Below the pieces are notes generated by a model. That model was given only the letters and a program-made list of their open reading frames with translations. It searched no databases and was not told where the DNA came from. Below are positions 1 through 5,681 of a DNA stretch of 7,191 nucleotides, piece by piece. The translations under genes were made by a program, and so were the position numbers. Source of the DNA: an uncultured Mycoplasmatota bacterium (lineage in GTDB: Bacteria > Bacillota_I > Bacilli_A > RF39 > UBA660); assembly GCA_947297555.1 (NCBI GenBank), contig CAMYTM010000033.1:1-7191 (forward strand), in the 5' to 3' direction. The first letter of the stretch is position 1. Each line of letters opens with the position of its first letter.

Positions 1-555
1 ACTCATTTGATAAAAATAAAGAAAACTGATAAGGGATAAGCAAATAGGAATTGCACAGGCAACGAAATGATTGATTTTCTTTCCTACTTTGTCCAAAAAA
101 AGGAAAAGAAAAGGAAAAACAAGTTCAAATTGTAAAAGTATACCTATGTACCAAAAATGTAAAAAAGGAGAATGAATCGCACGAGCAAAGTAATCCAAAT
201 TGGCATCGATTTGCCAAAAATTATTTACTCCTAATAATACAGAAGTCGTTTCTGGTTTTAAATTAAACCAGACAATATTAGGGCAAAATGAAAAAAATGC
301 AATGGTGAGAAATACAACAAAAACTAAAGGAAGATATACTTTTACAAGACGATCTTTATAATAAGAAAAAATGGAAAATTTTTCTTTTTTGAAAGCCGCA
401 GTACAAGATAAATAGCCACTTAATACAAAAAATATACAAACGGCTAAATATCCACCGTTTACTATATTTAGATGATAAAAAAGAATGGACAAGCAAGCCA
501 AAACTCTTAATACGTCCAATTCTTTATAATACTTCCCTTGTTTTTTACTTCTCAT
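1..555 (-). CDS. Membrane acyltransferase (acyltransferase family 3), N-terminal part, cut by window edge
   Basis: This reading frame runs open to the window edge and gives the first 185 residues. The N-terminus has the family 3 acyltransferase pattern: ELDVLRVLACLSILFYH (residues 12-28), then GGYLAVCIFFVLSGYLS (34-50), the basic YKDRLVKVYLPLV stretch (66-78) and HFWYIGILLQFELVFP (133-148). Hydrophobic segments lie around 15-30, 38-52, 72-90, 134-153 and 165-182. The family is known to move acyl groups (often acetyl) onto cell-surface sugars or peptidoglycan; the substrate here cannot be told, and any C-terminal SGNH domain would lie outside the window. The ATG at 555 is preceded by an in-frame TGA eight codons upstream, so the start is well bounded, although the ribosome site (GTGTGGTG) is weak. 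The gene probably has its own promoter just after the PnuC gene. The family call is secure; the role is not. Confidence 0.85.
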   Translation of the reverse strand, partial: MRSKKQGKYYKELDVLRVLACLSILFYHLNIVNGGYLAVCIFFVLSGYLSCTAAFKKEKFSIFSYYKDRLVKVYLPLVFVVFLTIAFFSFCPNIVWFNLKPETTSVLLGVNNFWQIDANLDYFARAIHSPFLHFWYIGILLQFELVFPFLFLFLDKVGKKINHFVACAIPICLSLISFLYFYQMS

Positions 556-585
556 TTCACACCACACTACACTACTTCATATTAT

Positions 586-600
586 TTTACAACCTGTAAA
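586..600. promoter_or_regulatory. Short inverted repeat in the acyltransferase leader, possible operator
   Basis: TTTACA-ACC-TGTAAA is a perfect 6-bp inverted repeat with a 3-nt centre. It lies between the predicted transcription start (about 620) and the ATG at 555. It could be a repressor site or a minor hairpin. It is short and AT-rich, so chance is possible. Confidence 0.25.
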
Positions 601-626
601 TATTTAACCAATTTATGTTCTTTACT

Positions 627-635
627 ATTGTATCA
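627..635 (-). promoter_or_regulatory. Extended -10 promoter for the acyltransferase gene
   Basis: The minus strand reads TGATACAAT, an extended -10 element (TG-n-TACAAT). No good -35 is seen at 16-18 bp. The expected start is near 620, giving a leader of about 65 nt. The upstream side of the promoter runs into the end of the PnuC gene. Confidence 0.5.
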
Positions 636-655
636 CACTTTTTTTCTATTTTACA

Positions 656-1321
656 TTACTTCATTTTAGTTTTCTTTTCCACTTCCCTATTCCATTTAAG
701 GATTCCATATATATTTATTAATAAATATCCAATAGAGACGAGTAACATCATTGTAGAGCCTTCTCCTTTATTTAGAAAAGTTATGATCCAAATACTTAAA
801 TCAATTACATTATTGAGTAACCATAACCACCAAGATTCTTTAAAACGAAGAATCATAAGAATTACTCCGCATAAATTTATACAATTAGAAGTTGCATCTA
901 AAAATATAAGTCTTTGGCCAGGTATTAAACTCAATAAATATCCAAGTAACAAACTACCTACCAAACAAGATATTATAATGATAATAGCATTTTTTAAAGT
1001 AAATCCTCTTACCTTTACATTTTTTTCTTCATTTAAATTTTTATTCCAAGTGACAAAACCTTTCACTTGAAGTGGTGAAAAGATAAATACATAAAAGAAA
1101 AATATTCCATACAAATTATTTTTTAATGAAACATACCCCATCAAAAGATAATTAAGAAAACCTAAACTATAATTGATTCTTTTTCCTTCACTCGCAAAAT
1201 AAGCACATAATATTCCTGTTAATAAAATAGTACTTCCAAGTAGAATATCATTAGAAAGTATACCACATATCAGTGAAATTAATATACAAATAATAGTGAC
1301 AATTAAATATTTTTTATTCAT
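656..1321 (-). CDS. pnuC: PnuC-family nicotinamide riboside / vitamin B3 transporter
   Basis: A 221-residue, highly hydrophobic protein with about seven membrane segments (roughly 5-23, 27-43, 49-66, 70-82, 112-133, 145-182, 190-208). Family features are the N-proximal block SEGKRINYSLGFLNYLLMGY (44-63), the YGI...PLQVKGFVTW stretch (71-92), the Trp/Asn-rich KESWWLWLLNNVIDLSIW (161-178) and the closing GYLLINIYGILKW (198-210). PnuC proteins carry nicotinamide riboside and related NAD precursors across the membrane by facilitated diffusion, trapped inside by phosphorylation; the exact vitamin is inferred only from family. The ATG at 1321 overlaps the end of the upstream GyrI-like gene by 8 bp (ATGAATAA), so the two are translationally coupled, and GGGA lies 11 nt upstream. 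No kinase gene or riboswitch for NAD precursors was seen nearby. No clear terminator follows. Confidence 0.88.
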   Translation of the reverse strand: MNKKYLIVTIICILISLICGILSNDILLGSTILLTGILCAYFASEGKRINYSLGFLNYLLMGYVSLKNNLYGIFFFYVFIFSPLQVKGFVTWNKNLNEEKNVKVRGFTLKNAIIIIISCLVGSLLLGYLLSLIPGQRLIFLDATSNCINLCGVILMILRFKESWWLWLLNNVIDLSIWIITFLNKGEGSTMMLLVSIGYLLINIYGILKWNREVEKKTKMK

Positions 1322-1652
1322 CTGTCATTTCCCAACTTTTAAAATAAATGCATTCTAGATTTTTGTTAAACTTAATTTCATAAATCCCATCAAAATCCTG
1401 ATTGTTTTGTTTTAATATCCACTCTGCAATAACTGTATAGCCATCTATTTTATAAGTTCCTTTATAACTCATTTTAATGGTAAAGGCTATTGCATACAAA
1501 AGAGAAATGGACTTTTTATACTCGCTTTCTTCTTCGTTTGGATCTCCACTCCCACGAACGGCTATGTAATTCATTTTAGGAATTGTGACGATGCTCGGTT
1601 TATTTTTTGGCATATAAAATTCTTTATATTCCTTTTTATAATCAAATGCCAT
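1314..1652 (-). CDS. Short GyrI-like protein, probably an in-frame chimera with an NTF2/SnoaL-like tail
   Basis: 112 residues. The first ~68 residues (MAFDYKKEYKEFYMPKNKPS, then MNYIAVRGSGDPNEEESEYK, then SLLYAIAFTIKMSYKG) closely follow the N-terminal half of COG4832-type GyrI-like ligand-binding proteins, which normally run to about 200 residues. The expected second half (the aromatic-rich segment and the late MHIGPYD-like motif) is missing. After KIDG the sequence becomes YTVIAEWILKQ...FDGIYEIKFN, which from memory resembles the C-terminal strands of NTF2/SnoaL-like proteins (hWxF...FDGhxhhxFN). The most economical reading is an internal deletion that fused two neighbouring genes in frame; this is inference. 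The product may be a remnant with no function or a small new fold. Start ATG at 1652; the ribosome site is weak (AAAGTTGGTG). Its last 8 bp overlap the PnuC gene. Confidence 0.7.
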   Translation of the reverse strand: MAFDYKKEYKEFYMPKNKPSIVTIPKMNYIAVRGSGDPNEEESEYKKSISLLYAIAFTIKMSYKGTYKIDGYTVIAEWILKQNNQDFDGIYEIKFNKNLECIYFKSWEMTDE

Positions 1653-1674
1653 AGAAACACCAACTTTCTTTTTA

Positions 1675-1683
1675 AGTATAACA
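1675..1683 (-). promoter_or_regulatory. Extended -10 promoter for the GyrI-like / PnuC pair
   Basis: The minus strand reads TGTTATACT, an extended -10 (TG-n-TATACT). The -35 position (17-bp spacer) is only AT-rich. The predicted start near 1668 leaves a leader of about 15 nt before the ATG at 1652. Confidence 0.45.
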
Positions 1684-1760
1684 TAGTTTTATTTATAATT
1701 TATATTATTATTTTTGAGATAAAAAATAATTTCTTTAATGAAATATAAAAGTAGAACATG

Positions 1761-1793
1761 AAAAAGAACAAACCCATATTTACGATTTGCTCT
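1761..1793 (-). terminator. Rho-independent terminator after the zinc-ribbon gene (repeat copy 1)
   Basis: On the minus strand, AGAGCAAATC (1793-1784) pairs with GGTTTGTTCT (1774-1765) over 10 positions including two G-U pairs, with a 9-nt loop, followed by a short T run (1764-1761). It begins 16 nt after the zinc-ribbon stop codon. Its sequence is closely related to the hairpin at 5651-5681. Confidence 0.65.
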
Positions 1794-1808
1794 AAAAAAT
1801 GCTATTCT

Positions 1809-2156
1809 TTATTCTTGTTCATTTCTTTTCTCTGTACAGTGACATTCTGGATTCGCACAAGTACAATTAGGATTATAACCACTAGCACATTCTAAATCAC
1901 AAGTACATTTCCATCTTTTTAAAGTTGGAAACAATTTTTGACAGTGTTCTTTCATCTCTTCCTTTGTCATGCCTGCTTGTTCACTATATTCTGAACACCT
2001 TTCAATATATTCTTCCATGGAAACTTTATCTTTAAATTCACCTAAAAGATAGCAATACTTACAATAATCGTTATTGATACTTCCATCTTTATTTGTTCCT
2101 AATTCTTCCACGCTAGTTATAGGCATTCCACAACTCTCACATATTTTATTTTCCAT
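1809..2156 (-). CDS. Zinc-ribbon protein (Zn_ribbon_2-like) with Cys-rich C-terminal tail
   Basis: 115 residues, cytosolic, no signal peptide. The N-terminus CESCGMP (6-12), then LGTNKDGSINNDYCKYCYLLGEF split over 19-41, matches the putative zinc-ribbon family seen in many Clostridia, with C6, C9, C32 and C35 as the likely zinc ligands. A helical middle (47-82) ends in the FPTLKRWK stretch common in this family. The tail KCTCDLECASGYNPN followed by CTCANPECHC (83-107) packs seven cysteines (84, 86, 90, 98, 100, 105, 107) and His106, suggesting a second metal site. The biological role is unknown; a metal-binding or regulatory job is plausible. GGAGG sits only 4 nt before the ATG at 2156, and the gene has its own promoter and terminator, so it appears to be a single-gene unit. 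Confidence 0.82.
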   Translation of the reverse strand: MENKICESCGMPITSVEELGTNKDGSINNDYCKYCYLLGEFKDKVSMEEYIERCSEYSEQAGMTKEEMKEHCQKLFPTLKRWKCTCDLECASGYNPNCTCANPECHCTEKRNEQE

Positions 2157-2192
2157 TTTACCTCCATTTTCAAAAAATATTTTCTTATCTAC

Positions 2193-2201
2193 ATTATATC
2201 A
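2193..2201 (-). promoter_or_regulatory. Extended -10 promoter for the zinc-ribbon gene
   Basis: The minus strand reads TGATATAAT, a perfect -10 with the TG extension. No matching -35 is visible at 17 bp. The expected start near 2186 gives a leader of about 30 nt with GGAGG at its end. It lies in the 100-bp gap after the kinase gene, where no convincing terminator was found. Confidence 0.6.
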
Positions 2202-2256
2202 TACACTTTAAGATATGAACCAATGAAATAAACCATTTTTAAGTACCATTTTATTT

Positions 2257-3138
2257 TTAAAACTTAACTACAATGGTTAACATATTATTATGATATTTTG
2301 CCTCAATTTCTCCATTACATAAATCTACTAATTGTTTAGCAATTGATAAACCAATACCATTCGATTTTTTAGCATTTTGAACTGTATAATATCTAGCAAA
2401 TATTTTTTCTAAAGAAACTTTATCTAAATTTTTTGCTTTATTAACAAATTCGATTTTGCCATATTGATCCATTTTTATAAAAATTTCTTTTTCTCCATAT
2501 TTAATTGCATTCGATATTATGTTTTCAAAAATTCTTTTCAACATATTTTCATTTAACATACGGATGACTCTACTCTTATCTATTTCTATCTTAGGAATGA
2601 TTTCTTGTTCTTTAAATAATCCATAAAAACTAGCAATAGTATCCTCTAAAATCTCATTTAAACAAATCTTTTCTTTTTTCATTTCTTTTTCTATATCAAG
2701 TGCTTTTGAAAAATCGAAAAGTTGCTCCGTTAATTCTGTTAAATCGTTCACTTTATTATCAATAATTTTTAAATACTTAATCTGTTTTTCTGTAAGATTC
2801 TCATTATCCATTAAATCAAGATAACCTCTTATGCTAGTCAAAGGTGTTCTTAAATCGTGCGATATATTTGTAATTGAAGATTTGAGTTCCCCATTTCCAT
2901 TTCTATATTCTAATTCTAACTTTCGTAAATCTTTTAAACTTCTATTTAAAATAGTTGTTAATTTCTTTAAAGTATTCTCATTTGTACTAATAGTGATTAG
3001 ATGATTTGTATCTGCATTTATTATGTTCACTAAAGACTTTCCAATATTCTTGATTTCAATTTTCATTATTAAAATCTTTAAACTTAAGAATATTGATATC
3101 CACAATACAATCAAAAACAAATAAAACCAGATACTCAT
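2257..3138 (-). CDS. Membrane sensor histidine kinase without extracellular sensor domain
   Basis: Residue numbers count from the GTG at 3147 (296 residues). One N-terminal membrane segment (5-29) is followed by a short linker and the dimerisation helices with the H-box NISHDLRTPLTSIRGYLDLM, phospho-acceptor His97. The catalytic domain has the N-box FENIISNAIKYG (Asn209, Asn213), the F-box IFARYYT and the G2 box NGIGLSIA. The usual DxGxG G1 box is replaced by FVNKAKN. No extracellular loop exists, so this is an intramembrane-sensing type that may take its signal from the transporter. The chosen start is the ATG at 3138 (293 residues): AGGTGAT at 3149-3143 is 8 nt upstream from AGG, whereas GTG 3147 and ATG 3144 overlap that site. 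It lies 13 nt after the permease stop and is presumably the partner of the regulator encoded at 5621-4965. Confidence 0.92.
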   Translation of the reverse strand: MSIWFYLFLIVLWISIFLSLKILIMKIEIKNIGKSLVNIINADTNHLITISTNENTLKKLTTILNRSLKDLRKLELEYRNGNGELKSSITNISHDLRTPLTSIRGYLDLMDNENLTEKQIKYLKIIDNKVNDLTELTEQLFDFSKALDIEKEMKKEKICLNEILEDTIASFYGLFKEQEIIPKIEIDKSRVIRMLNENMLKRIFENIISNAIKYGEKEIFIKMDQYGKIEFVNKAKNLDKVSLEKIFARYYTVQNAKKSNGIGLSIAKQLVDLCNGEIEAKYHNNMLTIVVKF

Positions 3139-3144
3139 AATCAT

Positions 3145-3149
3145 CACCT
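3145..3149 (-). promoter_or_regulatory. Ribosome binding site deciding the kinase start
   Basis: AGGTG (within AGGTGATGATT) matches the 16S anti-SD core and sits at proper distance only from the ATG at 3138. The upstream GTG at 3147 and ATG at 3144 lie inside or against it. Confidence 0.6.
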
Positions 3150-3151
3150 AC

Positions 3152-3976
3152 TCACTTTAATTCTTTCTTTTTAAATAAAACCAATCCAGTTCCTGTAAAA
3201 ACGACTATAATACCTAATGAATAAATAGGTAAAATATTTAAATTTGTGACAGTTTTTCCTACTAATTGAAACATTTGACCTGCTGGATTAACATCAAGTA
3301 ATGTTTGGTATACTTTTCTTTTTTCTTCACTTGGATATTTAGGATTTGGAACTTCTTTTATTTTTGTTTCTCCTTCTAGTAGTATTGCCTCTTGAATAGT
3401 TTTGGGCGCCTCTAACTTATTAAAACAAACAAGAGCCGTCGTTGTCATACCAAAGGCTAACAAAAGACAACAAATCGCAGTTATCGTTTTATTAGAAATT
3501 AACATTGCAAAAAATGTAATTATACTAGAATAAGCAATTATTGTTATAAAGATACATCCTAATAACATTAATAATTTTGAAATTGCTATTGTAATTGTAC
3601 CAAATAGAGGTATACCTATTATTGCTACAACGATAAAAAATAAAATATAAGAGAATATACTTGTAATCGTTACTATGATTAAATTAGATACATAGATATG
3701 AATTCTTTTATGTCCTATACTAATTTTATTTCGAACTCCTCCATCAGAATATTCCACACCTAAAAACAAACTGGTAAATATAGCCATTACTATGCCAATC
3801 ATTGTAGAATAATTAAGCATAAGTTGCTCTACTTCTATCGTATCTCCATAATTTTTCATATTACCATATTGTGTATAAATCATGAATATGGCAAGACAAG
3901 CACTAAATAGTGTTAACAACCAAAATAATTTATTTTTACAAAGTCTTGTAAAACCAGCATTGAATAATCTAAGCAT
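3152..3976 (-). CDS. ABC-2 type transporter permease (BcrB/lantibiotic-immunity-like)
   Basis: 274 residues from the ATG at 3976, with six predicted membrane segments (about 17-35, 56-76, 98-122, 132-160, 164-184, 250-268). Between segments 2 and 3 is the cytoplasmic EYSDGGVRNKISIGHKR stretch (75-91), a pattern typical of ABC-2 permeases and the probable contact with the ATPase. A charged loop (about 186-248) lies before the last segment; the chain ends in KKKELK. It is far smaller than BceB-type permeases (ten segments with a large outer domain), so it fits the small-permease class used in bacitracin and lantibiotic self-protection; the substrate is not shown. ATG 3976 is chosen over TTG 3991 and ATG 3985 because GGAG (3989-3986) is 9 nt upstream of it. 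It overlaps the ATPase stop by 8 bp (ATGCTTAG), implying translational coupling. Confidence 0.88.
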   Translation of the reverse strand: MLRLFNAGFTRLCKNKLFWLLTLFSACLAIFMIYTQYGNMKNYGDTIEVEQLMLNYSTMIGIVMAIFTSLFLGVEYSDGGVRNKISIGHKRIHIYVSNLIIVTITSIFSYILFFIVVAIIGIPLFGTITIAISKLLMLLGCIFITIIAYSSIITFFAMLISNKTITAICCLLLAFGMTTTALVCFNKLEAPKTIQEAILLEGETKIKEVPNPKYPSEEKRKVYQTLLDVNPAGQMFQLVGKTVTNLNILPIYSLGIIVVFTGTGLVLFKKKELK

Positions 3977-4883
3977 GATTTCCATCTCCAATCAAATTAA
4001 TATAATAGTTTTCTAAAGATTCTTCTTGCTCTTTAATATCCTCTACTAATAAATTATTTTTGGAAAGTTCATTTACAAATTTTGCTAAATTGTATTTTCC
4101 ATAAACATGAATGGTTGTGTTATCCATTACTTCATAAGAAATGTTATGTTCTTCAAAATACTTAACAAATTCTTTTGCATTCTCTACCTTTACTATAAGT
4201 TTGTGTTCCATCTTTTTCCTAAGTTCAACACTTGATATTTCTTTAATGATAGAACCATGATCTAAAAATCCATAATGGGTTGCAATTTTTGATAATTCAT
4301 CTAAATAATGACTAGATATTAAAATTGTAATTCTTCTTTCTTTATTTAATTTTAATATTAACTCTCTTATTTCTATAATCCCTTGAGGGTCAAGTCCATT
4401 AATCGGTTCATCTAAAATTAAGAAGTCTGGATTACTTGCAAGCGCAATCGCAATTCCTAATCTTTGTTTCATTCCTAAGGAAAAATTTTTTGCTTTTTTC
4501 TTTCCTGTTCCTTCTAATCCAACTAATTTTAATAGTTCTTCTATCCCCTCAAGACTTGGCATACCAACTAATTTATATTGTTCTATTAAGTTATCTCTAG
4601 CAGTCATTTCTTTATAAATAGAAGGCGTTTCTATAATGGCACCCATTCTTTTTCTAATATTCGTAATAGCACTACTATTATTACTTACTCCATACAAAGA
4701 AAACTCTCCATTTGTAGGATCTTGTAATCCACATATAATTCTAATAAGTGTTGTTTTGCCAGCACCATTTTTACCAATTAACCCATATATAGTCCCTTTT
4801 TCAATATGGATATTGGTATGATTTAAGGCTTTATAATCCTTATATTTTTTTTCAAGATTATTTGTTTCTAAAATAATTTCCAT
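3969..4883 (-). CDS. ABC transporter ATP-binding protein, BcrA/lantibiotic-immunity type with E-loop
   Basis: 304 residues from the ATG at 4883. All ABC ATPase motifs are present: Walker A GLIGKNGAGKTT (34-45), signature SLGMKQR (135-141), Walker B FLILDEP (154-160), D-loop GLD (163-165) and the switch His192 in ISSHYLDE. At the Q-loop position the sequence is GAIIETPSIY (81-90), with Glu85 instead of Gln. This E-loop is a known mark of lantibiotic-immunity (LanF) ATPases and related bacitracin exporters. A C-terminal domain (about 225-304) follows, as usual in this group. It powers the permease encoded next, with which it shares 8 bp. Start choice: AAGGAG at 4896-4891 is 7 nt before ATG 4883; a TTG at 4901 is in frame but lies at the predicted transcription start. 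The promoter and repeats at 4907-4962 lie just upstream. Confidence 0.94.
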   Translation of the reverse strand: MEIILETNNLEKKYKDYKALNHTNIHIEKGTIYGLIGKNGAGKTTLIRIICGLQDPTNGEFSLYGVSNNSSAITNIRKRMGAIIETPSIYKEMTARDNLIEQYKLVGMPSLEGIEELLKLVGLEGTGKKKAKNFSLGMKQRLGIAIALASNPDFLILDEPINGLDPQGIIEIRELILKLNKERRITILISSHYLDELSKIATHYGFLDHGSIIKEISSVELRKKMEHKLIVKVENAKEFVKYFEEHNISYEVMDNTTIHVYGKYNLAKFVNELSKNNLLVEDIKEQEESLENYYINLIGDGNHA

Positions 4884-4906
4884 AATCTCACTCCTTTCCA
4901 ATATTC

Positions 4907-4912
4907 ATTTTA
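4907..4912 (-). promoter_or_regulatory. -10 element of the internal promoter for the ATPase-permease-kinase genes
   Basis: The minus strand reads TAAAAT, 10 bp downstream of the last CTTAAC repeat. The -35 position (CCATTT with a 17-bp spacer) does not match consensus and is inside the repeat array, as in activator-dependent promoters. The expected start near 4900 leaves a leader of about 17 nt with AAGGAG. Confidence 0.55.
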
Positions 4913-4922
4913 ATAAAAAAGT

Positions 4923-4962
4923 GTTAAGAAAATGGTTAAGAAATAGTTAAGATTTTGTTAAG
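4923..4962 (-). promoter_or_regulatory. Four direct repeats CTTAAC: likely binding site of the OmpR-family regulator
   Basis: GTTAAG on the + strand occurs at 4923-4928, 4935-4940, 4946-4951 and 4957-4962, that is CTTAAC four times in the direction of transcription, at steps of 11, 11 and 12 bp. Helical-phase direct repeats ending about 10 bp before a -10 are the classical arrangement for OmpR-family activators (for example PhoB, and Bacillus PhoP with TTAACA repeats). The pair at 4923-4940 also fits GTTAAG-N6-GTTAAG, reported for Staphylococcus SaeR, but in the reverse orientation to the downstream gene. The array starts two bases after the regulator's stop codon. Binding by the neighbouring regulator is inferred. 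Confidence 0.75.
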
Positions 4963-4964
4963 AT

Positions 4965-5621
4965 TTACTCTTTTATTTTAAATCCAATCCCCCAAATAGA
5001 TTCAATATACTCTTTTTCTGTGTAATCTCTAATCTTTTTTCGTATATTACTAATATGCACTCTTAAAGAATATTCACTACAATCTTCTGTATCAATACTT
5101 ATCAATTCCAACAATTTATTTTTTGTAATCACTTGCGATGGATTTAAAAGAAGTTGTTTTAGTATCGCATATTCTGTTTTCGTGAGACTTACTTTAGTAC
5201 CACAAACAAGTAATGTATGATTATCACTTAACAAGTCTAAATCTTTATATTTTAAAGTATCAACACTGTTATGATGATTTCTTAATTGAACTGCTATTCT
5301 TGCAAGCAATTCTTTACTATCAAAAGGCTTTGTTATAAAATCATTAGCCCCAGACAATAAGCAATTTACTTTATCCTCTGATGAAACTTTAGCAGATAAT
5401 ACAATGATAGGTATATTTTTTACTTTTTTAATGATTTCTTCCCCACTTAACGCTGGTAACATTAAATCGAGCAAAATTAAATCAAATTTTCCTTTTTCTA
5501 ATAAAAGCAAAGCCTCTGTCCCTGAGTAAGCATGATATATTTCATAACTTCTTGTTGCTAATATTTCATTTAAAACATTATGAATACTAATATCATCCTC
5601 AACAATTAGAATTTTTTTCAT
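4965..5621 (-). CDS. OmpR/PhoB-family DNA-binding response regulator
   Basis: 218 residues from the ATG at 5621. The receiver domain (1-115) has the acidic triad start KKILIVEDD (Glu8, Asp9, Asp10), phospho-acceptor Asp52 in LLDLMLP, Ser76 at the switch position and Lys98 in ITKPF. The winged-helix domain (about 124-217) shows SLTKTEYAILKQLLLN (145-160), the recognition-helix region EYSLRVHISNIRKKIR (183-198) and the end SIWGIGFKIKE. It should be phosphorylated by the histidine kinase encoded three genes downstream and bind tandem direct repeats; the CTTAAC array immediately after this gene is the obvious candidate. The ORF opens further upstream (ATG 5693), but MKKILIVEDD is the family's N-terminus, AAAGGTGG precedes ATG 5621 at proper distance, and the upstream part would cover a terminator hairpin, so ATG 5621 is chosen. 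Confidence 0.94.
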   Translation of the reverse strand: MKKILIVEDDISIHNVLNEILATRSYEIYHAYSGTEALLLLEKGKFDLILLDLMLPALSGEEIIKKVKNIPIIVLSAKVSSEDKVNCLLSGANDFITKPFDSKELLARIAVQLRNHHNSVDTLKYKDLDLLSDNHTLLVCGTKVSLTKTEYAILKQLLLNPSQVITKNKLLELISIDTEDCSEYSLRVHISNIRKKIRDYTEKEYIESIWGIGFKIKE

Positions 5622-5642
5622 GATAATCACCACCTTTCCTAT

Positions 5643-5651
5643 AGTATACCA
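5643..5651 (-). promoter_or_regulatory. Extended -10 promoter for the response regulator gene
   Basis: The minus strand reads TGGTATACT, an extended -10 (TG-n-TATACT), immediately after the terminator-like hairpin at 5651-5681. The expected start near 5636 leaves a leader of about 15 nt holding AAGGTGG. A weaker alternative upstream is TTGATT with TATAAA about 18 bp later (near 5706-5735); if that one is used, the hairpin would act as an attenuator. Confidence 0.45.
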
Positions 5652-5681
5652 AAAAAACAAACCATATATATGATTTGTTCT
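5651..5681 (-). terminator. AT-rich terminator-like hairpin between lipoprotein and regulator genes (repeat copy 2)
   Basis: On the minus strand AACAAATCAT (5679-5670) pairs with ATGGTTTGTT (5665-5656), including one U-G pair, with a tiny AT centre, followed by five further T (5655-5651). It is related in sequence to the terminator at 1761-1793. It lies about 100 bp after the lipoprotein stop and just before the regulator's promoter. Confidence 0.55.

Noticed and set aside
615..1070. A 151-codon open frame on the + strand
   Set aside because: It is antisense to the well-supported PnuC gene, has no ribosome site, and its product is a Phe/Ser/Ile-rich mirror of a membrane protein.
2221..2256. 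Possible terminator after the kinase gene (AAATAAA...TTTATTT)
   Set aside because: Only seven A-T pairs with an 18-nt loop and no clean T run; too weak to call.
4636..4821. A 61-codon + strand frame rich in Leu, Ile and Pro
   Set aside because: It lies opposite the Walker A region of the ATPase gene; the hydrophobic look comes from the complementary strand.
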